64,000 nucleotides of DNA. Source: Adiantum capillus-veneris (lineage: Eukaryota; Streptophyta; Polypodiopsida; Polypodiales; Pteridaceae). Each line of letters begins with the position of its first letter. Position 1 is the stretch's first letter. Positions 24,013 through 34,663 of this stretch are shown in pieces. A program made the translations under genes and the position numbers. Under the pieces are notes generated by a model. The model did not search any database. It was not told the origin of the DNA and worked only from the letters and a program-made list of their open reading frames with translations. The stretch lies in contig CM043964.1 in the NCBI GenBank assembly GCA_014529385.2, forward strand, positions 4,706,997 to 4,770,996, in the 5' to 3' direction.

Positions 24013-24775
24013 TTAACAAACTTGATCATTGGATTGCATGGCTACATCCCATTCCCCCATTGTGTCCACAAATGCATATTCCTCAAAAATCCGTGAAATC
24101 TTACATTCTTGAAACATACCTTGAGCATTGCAAACATGTTGCTTCTGCCATTTGCATAAGTCATTGAATTTCCTCAAAGATACTGATCCTTTTGAAGCTA
24201 AACCCAGAAATCCTGAAGAAAAAGCCTCTCTATAAACACCTGCTACTATCAGCGAGAACTTCCCCTTCAAAGCACCATCATAGTCTCGCTTTACAATGGC
24301 ACTTGGAAAAAATCCGGGAATCCCCTGTTCTCTTTAAATTCATTTGTCAACTTTAGCAATGGATGATCCCTTAAGGTGTCCCTGTTTCTAGCATGGTTTA
24401 CACAAGCAGTTAGAAATTGTACCGCTTTCTTTCCAATATGACTTCGGATCCTGGAATATGCAGATCCATCATCCAAAACCTTTGTTTCCATTCACACCGC
24501 AGTAATATAAGGTTGTCCCAATATAATTGGATAAGTTGAGTGCTCTTGCACAAAGAAATAATGTTCATCCCTTACATCTCCTATAGTTACTTTAACATTA
24601 GGACATGCACCATACAAATCACCTGATTGTGCATTAGCAGCTCGGAACGCCATCCATGATCAACATCAACGGGCCACTTCCCTTTTGAATATAAGCTCTT
24701 TGACATAAGGTTTACTTCTGAACCATGATTTATTAATGCAACCACCGGCTCGTCTGAGTCGCCTATCTTCACCAA
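24013..24775 (-). pseudogene. gypsy-2 aspartic protease and downstream region
   Basis: The frame 24775-24587 contains VVALINHGSEVNLMSKSLY followed by KGKWPVDVDHGW. This is the aspartic-protease core with the catalytic Asp replaced by Asn (INHGS for IDHGS). 24491-24291 gives METKVLDDGSAYSRIRS and then AVQFLTACVNHARNRD, the block that follows protease in this family. 24270-24013 encodes unassigned linker. Frames are broken between each block. Confidence 0.75.
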
Positions 24776-25001
24776 AGTTTCACTAGTAGCTCTGGCCCAA
24801 TGATTCCGTGTAAAATGGCTTCAAGGTACGTCTTCACAATGCTCATCCTCATGAATTCTGATATGCATTACCCACCTTGGAAGCTCGTTGTTGTCGACTA
24901 TGCTTCCCCATTCATCATCTCTAAATTCTTCTTCATTAACACTGCTCAATATGGCTTCAATTTGTTCATAAATTCTATGCACTCCTTGTATCGTAGTTGG
25001 A

Positions 25002-26003
25002 TCAGTTTTGATGCTTCCTCTTCATAAGATCGATAAAGTTGTCATGAGATTCCCGCTTTGCAATACCTAGGATTTCTCCTAGGGTAAACTCCACCCGACT
25101 ATTCAAAATCCGCTCCTCAAGTACCCTCTTAACATTAGTTGCCTGTTCAATATCAAAACTCAGTTTATATGATGGGCCTTGAGCTTTCCCTGCTTTCTTC
25201 TCCTTCTTGGCTTCATCCATTAGAACATCAGGTGGGATAGGAGCCACACCTGAGCTAGATTCTTTTTTCTTTTGTATTGCTGACCTAGTTGTCTTCTTTG
25301 AAGTTCGTGCCAGATCCTCTTCCCTTTTTCGATTTTCTTTGACAAAAGTCTCATTGTTTTGAGACTTTGCTATATATGCGTATACTGAGAGGGAGTCTAT
25401 ACAATCCCCCCACCCAGTGGTCTTTCTAATGCAATTTCCCACTTGACATAACTGATGATATCCAACCTTCCTATTTTTTGCCGTTGTCATAGCGTATGGC
25501 CAAAAAGTTTCCTTTTTGTGGGAAACTTCAATAGGTTTTTTCTGTAATTTTCTTTCAACTTGAACTCCATAAGTCAATGCCTCAGCTACACTTGCATGCT
25601 TTCCTTGCAACATTTCTTCCATACTCTTTTTCAAACCTCCTTTCCCATATTTGGTCTTTAAGGGAAAACCTATTTCTTGAAGATTTATTAGCCCATCCTT
25701 CCAAAAAACCACGTCTTTACGCTCGGCTTCTACAAACTCATCATACTCACTTCTGACATGATCAAGACTATCGCTGCACCACATGCAGTTTTCATTACCA
25801 GTTCCACTCTACGAACCGCCGCCTTGTTTTGATCGAGATGTTGAACATGTTTCTTCCAGCTTTATAGCTTTCAAATTGATGTTTAACTCCTGGATTCCCT
25901 TCACAAGCTCATTCATGAAAGACTCCTCTAGCTTTGGGGTCTTCTCCTTTAACATGACATGGATCTCTTTTTCTTTTTCTTTCACATTTCTATTCGTTTT
26001 GAC
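25002..26003 (-). pseudogene. gypsy-2 gag, C-terminal part (split by the hAT element)
   Basis: The minus frame runs from the hAT junction at 26003 to 25785 (VKEKEKEIHVMLKEKTPKL...), meets one stop, then continues as a 260-residue frame. ENCMWCSDSLDHVRSEY looks like a CCHC knuckle whose last Cys is gone. The C-terminal block VLEERILNSRVEFTLGEIL followed by AKRESHDNFIDLMKRK is conserved in this gypsy family as I remember it. The N-terminal half of the same gag lies 23.5 kb away at 49654-50330, across the hAT insertion. Confidence 0.8.
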
Positions 26004-26129
26004 CAGGGATTTTAATTACGCGATGACGTATTTTGTTAAATGTTAATTATTGTTGTTATTATCACTATTGTTTTCATGTTAATAACATATCTAATGTCAT
26101 GACCTACAAAAACCGGTAGAAAACGTAGA

Positions 26130-26240
26130 ACTGGCGGGACAACCAACAATCCCAGTAGGCCCGACGGGCTTAATATGAAACCCGGCGGGCCCGACGGGAC
26201 AAGCAAGAATCCCGTCGGGCCCGTCGTGTACCCCCTCTAT
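26130..26240. repeat. hAT left subterminal GC-rich repeats
   Basis: Several copies of GGCCCGACGGGC-like palindromic words lie in AT-rich DNA. Matching words occur near the other end at 49240-49345. Clustered subterminal motifs at both ends are where hAT transposases bind. Confidence 0.7.
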
Positions 26241-26390
26241 ATTTGGTGGCTCTATACAACCCTTTTATAGACATCACATCACATCACCTCTTCCTCTAAA
26301 TTTGGTCATCCTTTAAAATTTAGAAGAAAAACTAAAGGTAAAAAAATGAATAGTCTTTAAAAAAAATTAAAACTTAATGTAACTCTGATC

Positions 26391-27140
26391 ATGGATCATT
26401 AGTTCTTTTTTGGACTGAATTGATTCTTAAAAGGAGGTAGAAAGGTGAATCTTTGGGTCAGTATCTCTACATTTGGGATGGACTGATCTCATGTTTGGTT
26501 CACCGTTATATTTGCTAAATTGATTGCTATATTGATTAGAACTTCTATCATGGGTCATTAGTTCTTTTTTGGACTGAACTGATTCTTGAAAAAAGATAGA
26601 AAGGTGAATCTTTGGGTCGATGTCTCTACTTTTGGGATGGACTGATCACATGTTTGATTCACCGTTGTATTTGCTTGCTATGCCGATTAGAGCTCCAATC
26701 ATGGGTCATTAGTTCTTTTTTGGACTGGACTGATTCATGAAAGGAGGTAGAAAGGTGAATCTTTGGGTCGATATCTCTACTTTTGGGATGGACTGATCAC
26801 ATGTTTGATTCACCGTTGTATTTGCTTTCTATTCCGATTAGAGCTCCAATCATGGGTCATTAGTTCTTTTTTGGACTGGACTGATTCATGAAAGGAGGTA
26901 GGAAGGTGAATCTTTGGATCGATATCTCTACTTTTGGGATGGACTGATCACATGTTTGATTCACCGTTGTATTTGCTTGCTATTTCGATTAGAGCTCCAA
27001 TCATGGGTCATTAGTTCTTTTTTGGATTGGACTGATTCATGAAAGGAGGTAGGAAGGTGAATCTTTGGGTTGATATCTCTACTTTTGGGATGGACTGATC
27101 ACATATTTGATTCACCGTTGTATTTGCTTGCTCATGTTTG
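26391..27140. repeat. Tandem array, 151-159-bp unit, about five copies
   Basis: Units start at about 26392, 26551, 26702, 26853 and 27004 with TGGGTCATTAGTTCTTTTTT and contain GGATGGACTGATCACATG. The spacing is 159 then 151 three times. It lies between the left terminus and the transposase gene. Confidence 0.9.
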
Positions 27141-27287
27141 AGTAGATTGAGGTTTATTCCCTTCAGGCTTCACTACTACGCTTGTGTGTGATATTGATTA
27201 TAACACTAATATTTGGTTTGAATAATACTTGAAAGAAGAGATAGCATACTGAGCTATGTTTATTGGTATTGCAGGCATCCAATAAGT

Positions 27288-29229
27288 ATGTCTTCCACCG
27301 GGAATGTGAGCGGTGATGTTGGTGTCTCAAGCCTGGCTTCCTTGAGGAGACCTCCTACCTCGATGCCAGGTCCTGCTTCGCAGGGCACCACTTCGCAGGG
27401 CAAGCGAAAGGCAAGTGGTAAAAGTCCAGGACCCGAGTGGAATTTTTTCACAAATTTAAATAAGTATCAAGATTGGAAATGTAACTTTTGTGGCGAAGAG
27501 AAATCTGGAGGAGCACCAAGAATAAGGGATCATTTGCTAGGTGGCAATACCAGAATCAAAGGAGGAAAGTGCAAGGGCTTAGGTGCAGAAGAAGCAGCTA
27601 TGCACTTAAAAGCTTTAATTGGTAAGCTAATTTCCACGAGCAAAAGATCAAAACTCTCTACTTTCGACCATCACACCCCGATATCGATAAGATCAAACCA
27701 GGACCAGGGATCATTGGGTGTAACGCCCACCAATGGAAGCACTCAAAGCAGGGAGCCAACTTCTCATATCGATGGAACTACACCTCCAAACCATGGATCT
27801 CCTGACTTTCAGGTAGGATTGTCAAAACGTAGACAGATTAGCTTACAGAGGAGCTTCAAAATGCTTGCCTTGGAAGAAGCACAACTTGCACTAGCTAAAG
27901 CCGTCTATTTCACTAGGGGATCATTGGCCATTGTCACCCGTAATGCATGGAAGTCAGCTTGGAAACGCATTGGGGAGTATGGTGTTGGATTTACCCCTCC
28001 AACATATCACCATATGAGAAACCAATTGTTGGATAAATGTTACACAAGCACACACCAGGATATTCAAAGGGTAATATTAAACGCAACAGAACAATCTGGA
28101 TACACCACAGTTAGTGATGGTTGGTGGTCCAACGTTCAAAGGCGGCCATTGATCAACATCATACTTGTATGTTCTTGTGGTGAATGTTTTATCAAAGTTG
28201 TAGATAGCTCTGGTCAAATAAAGTCTGGCAGTTTTATAGCTGACATCATTAGCAACGCAGTTGAGGAACTTGGAAAAGAAAATGTTGTCCAAGTAATCAT
28301 GGACAATTCAAAAAATTGTAGGGCTGCAGGTAGGATACTTGAAAGTCGCTTGTCTCACCTATATAGTGCTGGTTGCAGTACACATAGCTTGAACTTGGTA
28401 TTGCAAGATTGGTACAAGAGTAATGACACAGAGTGGTTCAAATGGATAGTAGACAATGCTCGCTTAATAGTCAGGTTTGTTTTGAAGCGTCAGAGGGTTC
28501 TTGACATGTACTGTCAGAGGATGTCTACTATGTTAAAACTGTCGTGCGAAACTAAATTTTGCACCAACTACTATACGATAGAATCACTAATAAAAAATAA
28601 GAATGCTGTGATGGAGACATTTGTTTGTGCCACTTTTTCAGAATGGGAGGCCGGTCAAAGGGAGAAGATAAAAAGAAAAATAGGGGTGATCAGAGATCTA
28701 CTAGAGCTTATCGCCACTTCTGGGATGATGTGGTAGATGTGTACAATGTCATGATGCCAATTATGCTCGCATTACGGCAACTGGATTCTGCCTTGCCTAA
28801 CATAGGTAAGGGGTGGCTGGCTTGGTGGAGTGTTCAAGAAATCCTTGCAAATCCAGAGGAGCGCTAGCAGCCAATTGTGAAGCCTTGAAAGACACCATTC
28901 ACTCAAAACAGGAGAGAAATTCTGAGAAAGTATGTGCATGGTCGATGGGTTGGAGCACATAGTCCACTACACAGCGTAGCTTTCTTATTCGATCCAGAGT
29001 ATTAGGCAATGGAAATAGAAAAACTTGATGAGGAGGTGCTGGAAGACTTTTATGATGTGATAGGCAGGTTTTATGCTGATCCTGATGAGCATGCATCAGC
29101 TGTTACTGATCTTACGAAGTTTAAACTCAAAGAGGGTAAGTTTGATACAGTATTTGTGCAGAAACTTTCCACGGAGCAACCAGCGTGGAAGTGGTGGATG
29201 ATGAATGGTGGTAGTGCACCCATCCTTAA
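27288..29229 (+). pseudogene. hAT transposase, N-terminal and catalytic part
   Basis: Cuts and pastes the element in the nucleus. The long frame (27288-28736) has a BED-type zinc finger near residues 62-85 (WKCNFCGEEKSGG...RDHLLGG) and then a DUF659/RNase-H-fold core with SDGWW (about residue 275) and VIMDNSKNC (about residue 338), the two Asp-bearing blocks. Near 28680-28720 the frame shifts; FWDDVVDVYNVMMPIML and LRQLDS continue in another frame. A TAG interrupts RREILRKYVHGRWVG...FDPEY near 29004, and MEIEKLDEEVLEDFYDVI leads to WWMMNGGSAPILN at the TTAA insertion point. The C-terminus is at 44089-44446. Clearly inactive. Confidence 0.88.
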
Positions 29230-29281
29230 CACTAGAATGGTAACATGACACTTTTATGTCCTTGGACACTTTTGTGTCCTG
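29230..29281. mobile_element. 52-bp TTAA-flanked mini-unit, copy 1
   Basis: It begins CACTAGAATGGTAAC, ends TTTTGTGTCCTG and is flanked by TTAA at 29226-29229 and 29282-29285. The first 15 bases equal the terminus of the adjacent large element. A near-identical inverted copy with TTAA on both sides is at 30571-30622. It may be a minimal non-autonomous derivative. Confidence 0.7.
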
Positions 29282-29285
29282 TTAA

Positions 29286-30395
29286 CACTAGAATGGTAAC
29301 CTAACAGGACATAAAAGTGTCCTTTTAGGGTTTTGGGAAAAAATTCCAAAACCATAGTAGATCCACTAATTTTGAAAAATCCTTTCATGAGCTTATAGTT
29401 CAATAACTACTACATATGGAAAAAATGAGAAACTTGTAATTTTTCTCATCCCTTGGTCACTACAAGTCTCCAAAGTTGATGGACCAGTGCATTTTGCCCA
29501 AAACAGCAATTTCTTACGGTTGACTGCATATAAATAAGAGTGGGGATTTTTGTAGGACATGAGATAAAATGCCTTGTTAACTTCAATGGGTTGGTGACCA
29601 AAACATATGGTTGCTTTTACCTCACAATTGTTTTTTTGGGCAAAAAAACTAGGTACAAAAAAGTTGCATTTTTGCCATCTTGCGGACCTATCATCAAAGT
29701 TTCTATAGTCACGCTCAATACAGATACTATATACATGTTTTCTTAGTTCCCTTTGGGCCTTTGGATTCAAAAGGAGCCATGGAGCATGTAAGAAGGATAA
29801 TGGATCTCTTACAATTGGAACCTTGGGGGCAATGATAAAGTGCTAAATACAGCAAACATGAAAAAATTGGGTTTAGCATTATGGCCTCTAGAAACCCATA
29901 GAAACTACTCAATATCTAGCCAAGTTTGTAGTCTATGATTAGATATGGTTACTACCTACAAAATACACACAATTGGCCTAAGAAACTAGCAATATTGAGC
30001 AAGTTATACTTGCTACTCTAAAATGTATCGTATTCTTCAATCAAAAAAATCAACCATCATCATATACTATGCTATATAGCATATTAGGTCCCCCAAAACT
30101 CAAGGAAGATTAGCTTTATGTTATACATTACACTTGCACAATCAAAATTGAATTTGGATATCAAGAAAGCCACCAAAAAAATCATAAAAGTGCTAATTTT
30201 GGCCAGAAAACAGGATTATGCAATTCTTGTAAATTGGTCATAACTTTCAATTTTAATAGTTAGCTCTCCCTACAAGCATCAAAACATGTTGAGAACTATG
30301 AAGGCCTAACCTCTAGCCATCTAAACCTCACAAACATGAAGTTTAGAGTGGTATAGTTGCCAACAATTGAAAAAAAAGCCAAAAACAGGACCCAA
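29286..30395. repeat. Left terminal inverted repeat of the TTAA element
   Basis: About 1.1 kb, the reverse complement of roughly 42975-44084 with scattered mismatches. The match resumes at 30786-30818 after an inserted palindrome. Subterminal GGACATAAAAGTGTCC forms a short hairpin in both copies. Confidence 0.88.
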
Positions 30396-30785
30396 TTTTT
30401 CACACAGTTTAGGTTCAAAAATGTTGTGCAAGAGTAAGGTTAATGGTGAGATCGATACTCCAAAAAAAATGCTAAGTTTTTTTCAGCTTATAAGGCAACT
30501 TTGTGGATATATAGCACCTAGAAATTCAATTTCATACTCTTCAAATAATTCAAGAAAAATGGTCACTTAACAGGACACAAAAGTGTCCAAGGACATAAAA
30601 GCGTCCTGTTACCATTCTAGTGTTAAGTGACCATTTTGCTTGAATTATTTGAAGAGTATGAAAATGAATTTCTAGGTGCTATATATCCACAAAGTTGCCT
30701 TATGAGTTGAAAAAAACTTAGCATTTTTTTTGGAGTATCGATCTCTCCATTAACCTTACTCGTGCACAACATTTTTGAACCTAAA
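30396..30785. mobile_element. Foldback palindrome inserted in the left TIR, with mini-unit copy 2 at its centre
   Basis: Arms 30396-30566 and 30627-30785 are inverted repeats of about 170 bp (TTTAGGTTCAAAAATGTTGTGCA...). The centre is TTAA, a 52-bp unit (30571-30622), then TTAA. The unit is the reverse complement of 29230-29281 with about three mismatches. The right TIR lacks the whole block, so it arrived after the TIRs formed. Confidence 0.8.
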
Positions 30786-31162
30786 CTGTATGAAAAAACA
30801 TTAGGAGAAAGTTGGACTCACTTTTGGGCCTTTTAGTTCTAGAGAGAGAGTGGCGCTCGACCAATGAGGAAGAGGCTAACGTTACGTTGAAAATCGACAT
30901 TTTGGAGTCAAGCTCTTTTTTAAAAAAAGGGAGGAAATTTTATTTTGGTTCATCAAATTGCACAATTTCACGCTTTCAAGGCATAAATGCCGTAAATCGT
31001 ACTAACTATGTACCGAGGAATTTCAGAACTTTCATTGAAGACTCTATCCAGTACTTTGTTCCCGCCCAAATATGACTTTGAGTAGCTCTACTTCCCTCTC
31101 AAAACTTCTTCCCTTTTTTATATTTGCGCTAACCTTTCTGTGTATTCATTCTACTGCAAACC

Positions 31163-32364
31163 ATGTCTACTTCTCGAAGGCCTAGCACTACCATTGACTC
31201 TGTTAGCATTTTTAACAGTTATACTACAGACGATCAAGCATGGATTCCATCTTGTATAACTATCGAAAGTTGGGTTCTACTGCAAACTAGGAGGAGGAAG
31301 AGGAGGCAACGCAATGATTTCGTGGAGGCTTTCAAGGGTCAAGTTAAAGAGTTTAAAGTGTGTGCACAAAGCAAGCGGGTGAAAGAGGTCCTCATACAAC
31401 ATGCTTTCCAGCATGCAGACTTAAGGTTGCAAACATCTCCTCCAAGTTTTCCAAGGCATCGACCCAACTGTAAGTTATTTCAGCATCTCGCTTAGTGCAT
31501 GATTATATTCGAATATTAAGTGGTGGATATCATCTTTGTTATGTTTCAGATATTTATCCATCGAATAGGACAGATTGGCAACCAGTTGAGAGTATAGTTG
31601 GGATTTTTTATGCTTTCCATGCATTTATTGGTGAGAAAATGTACCGAGGAAGACAACACAAGGAACTTGCAGATAATGGAATTTTCTTTTATGATATGTC
31701 ATATGTGGAACCGAGAACTTCCATTGGTTGGGGTCGTGTAGCTCCTTTGTCACTTCCATCCTTTGACAGCAAGGATTGATCCCTGCCTACTTCGCAAACT
31801 AGTGAAAGCTTCAGGAATAAGTTGTTTCAGGATATACAAAAGTCTCTCAAGTATTCAATTGCCACAAAAATAGTTCGGCTCGCACTATTTATGCCTCTTG
31901 AAGTGTTTGCTGATTTTTTCTTCGATGAGCAAATAAGAACTACCGCAACAATGTTCATTTGCAAGTCTGAGAGCTGTTTGGACTTTTTAGATGATAACTG
32001 GGATAGGAAACAATCACAGAACAAAATCTGTATTTTGCAAAAGAAGTCCATAATTTGCAAGTTCATTATAAGTTCTCAAAATTTCTTAGTATCGTTTTAC
32101 TATATTAGATATCGTCTTCTTAGTGGGGAGCTTATTCCACTCGACCAAGATATAGAGAACAGCCTCGAGAACAAACCTTTATCAATGGAGATCTACTTTC
32201 GAGACAGCCTACTTACTGTGATGGAGACAATGTCAAGCACAACTCTGACACAGCTCAGGATAGATCTTACATGTGAAGAACTTCCACTTTTGCCAGAATT
32301 GTGTGCATTCAGTTTCAACAATAGAAAGGTGCTTACTAAATCGATAAATTTTGATTGTCTTTAA
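31163..32364 (+). pseudogene. TTAA element gene A: unrecognised spliced protein
   Basis: The ATG at 31163 follows a TTTTTATATTTG TATA-like word at about 31115. Exon 1 (MSTSRRPSTTIDSVSIFNSY..., with basic RRRKRRQRN) runs to about 31470, where GTAAGT begins an intron. TTTCAG at about 31550 precedes DIYPSNRTDWQPVESIVGIF, and the frame continues through MYRGRQHKELADNGIFFYDM. An in-frame TGA at 31777-31779 interrupts it; the same frame continues (SLPTSQTSESFRNKLFQDIQ) to a stop at 32364. A further small intron near 32060-32110 is possible. I recognise no domain. The basic stretch could bind nucleic acid, but that is a guess. It is first in the element, diverging from the TIR. Confidence 0.6.
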
Positions 32365-32668
32365 TACACTATGACTGAATCTAACTTTTTCTTCTTTTTG
32401 GATTCCAATGCGCAAGGAGAAAACAACATTGTGCAAGGAGTCCATAACAAATACACTTCACTTAATTGCTTCCACCGGAAGCTAGGTCACATACCTTGTG
32501 CACGCAAAGAGCTTTGATGCCATGCAAACCATGATGTACTCTTCAAAATGACTAATGTAGAGATATTTTTTGGCGCTCAAACAATGTTTCAATAATGTAC
32601 ATTTTCAATGCTTCAAAACTTTACATATTGTGTTGTATCTGTCAAGAGTAATTTGCTCCCTTTCCCAG

Positions 32669-33690
32669 CTATTGTCCTCTCCCTCGGTTTGTGCCACTCG
32701 TCCCCTGTCCTCTCCCCCAGTTTGTGCCACTCGTCCCTTGCCCTCTGCTCCGGTTGCTGCTACCTCTGCCTCTGGGGACGCTGGTCTCGGGCATCCTTTC
32801 GCATCGCTCGAAATCATGGGCCTCTTCCATGGCTTCCCATGCTTCTTGCACCTGTGAAGCTTCCCGTTGTTCTTGCTCTTCTCGTCGATGTGCAACCCAT
32901 TCCTCTACTTCTGCGGAGTCCGCATAATATTGGTTTATTGCTTCTTGCATATTTCGAACTTCTTCTTGAGTCTGATTGTGTTGTTGGGTCATTTCGTTAA
33001 TGCGAGCCTCTTCGAACTCGTCAGCTCTCGCCGCTTCCTCTCTTGTGCGTCTGTTTACCGAGATTATAATATGCTGGATGGCCATTACAGAAAAATGTCG
33101 CACATCGTTGTTGGTGTAATTATGTAATCGAATTTCCTGTAGAAGATTGATACAGACATCTATTGCTTCATACAAACGTTGCAGCAAACAATAAAACAGC
33201 AAATTACTTACGTTTGGTATATCCATAATTTGATTGATGAGCAACACGGCATTTAAACAGGTTCGCCAGCCACAGCTATAGTCATCAGTATGCGTGGGCA
33301 CGGTTACCCGTTCGTGCTTGACTACATTTCCTAGATCGTGTTCTAACAAAAGATGCTCTACACAACATACAAGTTTTTTCGCGGCACTACATACATAACT
33401 ACTTGAGTCAGCAACACATTCCAAAGAGACACTACACTGCTTTCCAAATGTACCCAAATGGACCTTACGTTTTTACACGACCGTGAAACGCCCTGCTTTG
33501 CCCGGAGTTTGCGTAGTAAACAATCTTAGCTTCCATGTCAAATAACATCATACTCCAATGATCACTACAAAGACACCATCAAAGATGAGGAGAGATTCGC
33601 AATGCAAGATGTTTTTTACAAGGCAAGAAAATACTCACGATTGATTGTACGCAGTGACCAGAAAGCGCGCTAGATCAAAGTTGACTCTGC
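32669..33690 (-). CDS. TTAA element gene B: Ulp1/C48-type cysteine protease-like protein
   Basis: C48 proteases cut SUMO or similar tags; copies are carried by several plant transposons. Minus-strand exons: about 33690-33646 (VNFDLARFLVTAYNQS, then GTGAGT donor); about 33564-33475 (DHWSMMLFDMEAKIVYYANS, with the catalytic His in HWS and Asn where the Asp of YxDS is expected); about 33440-33212 (VTVPTHTDDYSCGWRTC, holding the catalytic Cys, then GTAAGT donor); and 33139-32669. The last exon adds a coiled coil rich in Glu/Gln and a Gly-Arg tail with repeats of RGQGTSGTN. The His-Asp-Cys order fits the family; Asp to Asn and the loss of the usual Gln may reduce activity. The start exon is uncertain. 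Confidence 0.65.
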
Positions 33691-33852
33691 TAAACTAGTT
33701 CATCAGACTCAAAAAGGAATATGAGTTGTTCTGCAGATAAGGCGATATCAGCAGATCTATTACGTATACTTTCTCTTCAACCTCAGGGGGCAGAAGCAAG
33801 ACAACGTGGCTAACATGAACAAAAAGGCAAAAATTAGACTTGAACACCAAGT

Positions 33853-34046
33853 GAGTCAATACCGAGCGAAGGGGGCAGCTATCGAATTCCATACGCCATT
33901 GATTCGCTTGGTATTGACCCATGTCTTTAAGGTAGTGAACCATTATAAAGAAAAACTTGGCACCGGCCACAGAGACATGGGTCAATACCGAGCGAGTAGT
34001 TCCAAAATTCAACTTCATTACCCACTGTCTCGCTTGGTATTGACCC
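33853..34046. repeat. Dyad motif cluster 1 (four copies)
   Basis: The motif GGTCAATACCGAGCGAA and its complement alternate: 33853-33870 (+), 33902-33920 (-), 33979-33996 (+), 34028-34046 (-). Each adjacent +/- pair can fold into a stem of about 18 bp with a loop of 30-40 bases. It lies between genes B and C. Confidence 0.88.
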
Positions 34047-34098
34047 ATGTCTCGGTAGAGACCCATTTAATGAGCATAAGAATTAAAGAGAATGAGAA

Positions 34099-34663
34099 TT
34101 ACCACAAAGCAACATTGACGACTTCATTTGTTGCGAGCGAGTCGATGAAATTGCGCATGCACATGAAGTCTACTCTATCGAGGTTGGTAATGCAGGCCTC
34201 CTCTGACCTTGCAAGCAGCTGTATGTGCGCATGTAGAGGTGTGGAGCTCAAAAAAATTCTCAACTCCTCTTCATTCTCCTCGTTGATTTGCTCTAAAATA
34301 ATTGACTCATCCGATACGTTGGATGGCCCTTCTGACGCAGAGCCTTGCGCTTCCCTTTCTTGAGCTGGCTCCCTGGCTGCCTCACGCTCCGGATCATTTT
34401 CCTTCAATATTGGTTTCTCCATGGATGCCTCAGGCTCCACCCTGACCTACTCTTGTCCCTCATCATCCACGGTGAGCTGCGGATCCTCCATGACTTGCTC
34501 ATTTTGGTGTCTAGCTGGATCCTTGATAACTGTCTCTGTTTCTTCCATGACTGCCTCGGGGTCCACTCTGGCTTGCTCTTGGGCCTCTGCGGCTATCTCA
34601 GCCTGCCCATCTGTGTCATTTCTCTCGACCCGTGATCGGTCCTTCTGCTGTTTGTTTCAGCCC
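34099..34663 (-). pseudogene. TTAA element: acidic ORF overlapping the end of the H3-like gene
   Basis: A frame different from the H3-like ORF is open from about 34663 (QQKDRSRVERNDTDGQAEIA) through a Glu-rich region with two related blocks (ARVDPEAVMEE, VRVEPEASMEKP). It has a single TAG at 34447-34449 and ends FIDSLATNEVVNVALW at 34099. The overlap with the tail of the H3-like ORF (70 bases) suggests either a shifted fusion partner or a separate acidic chaperone-like protein. No known domain is visible. Acidic tails commonly accompany histone-binding proteins; here that is inference only. Confidence 0.45.
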
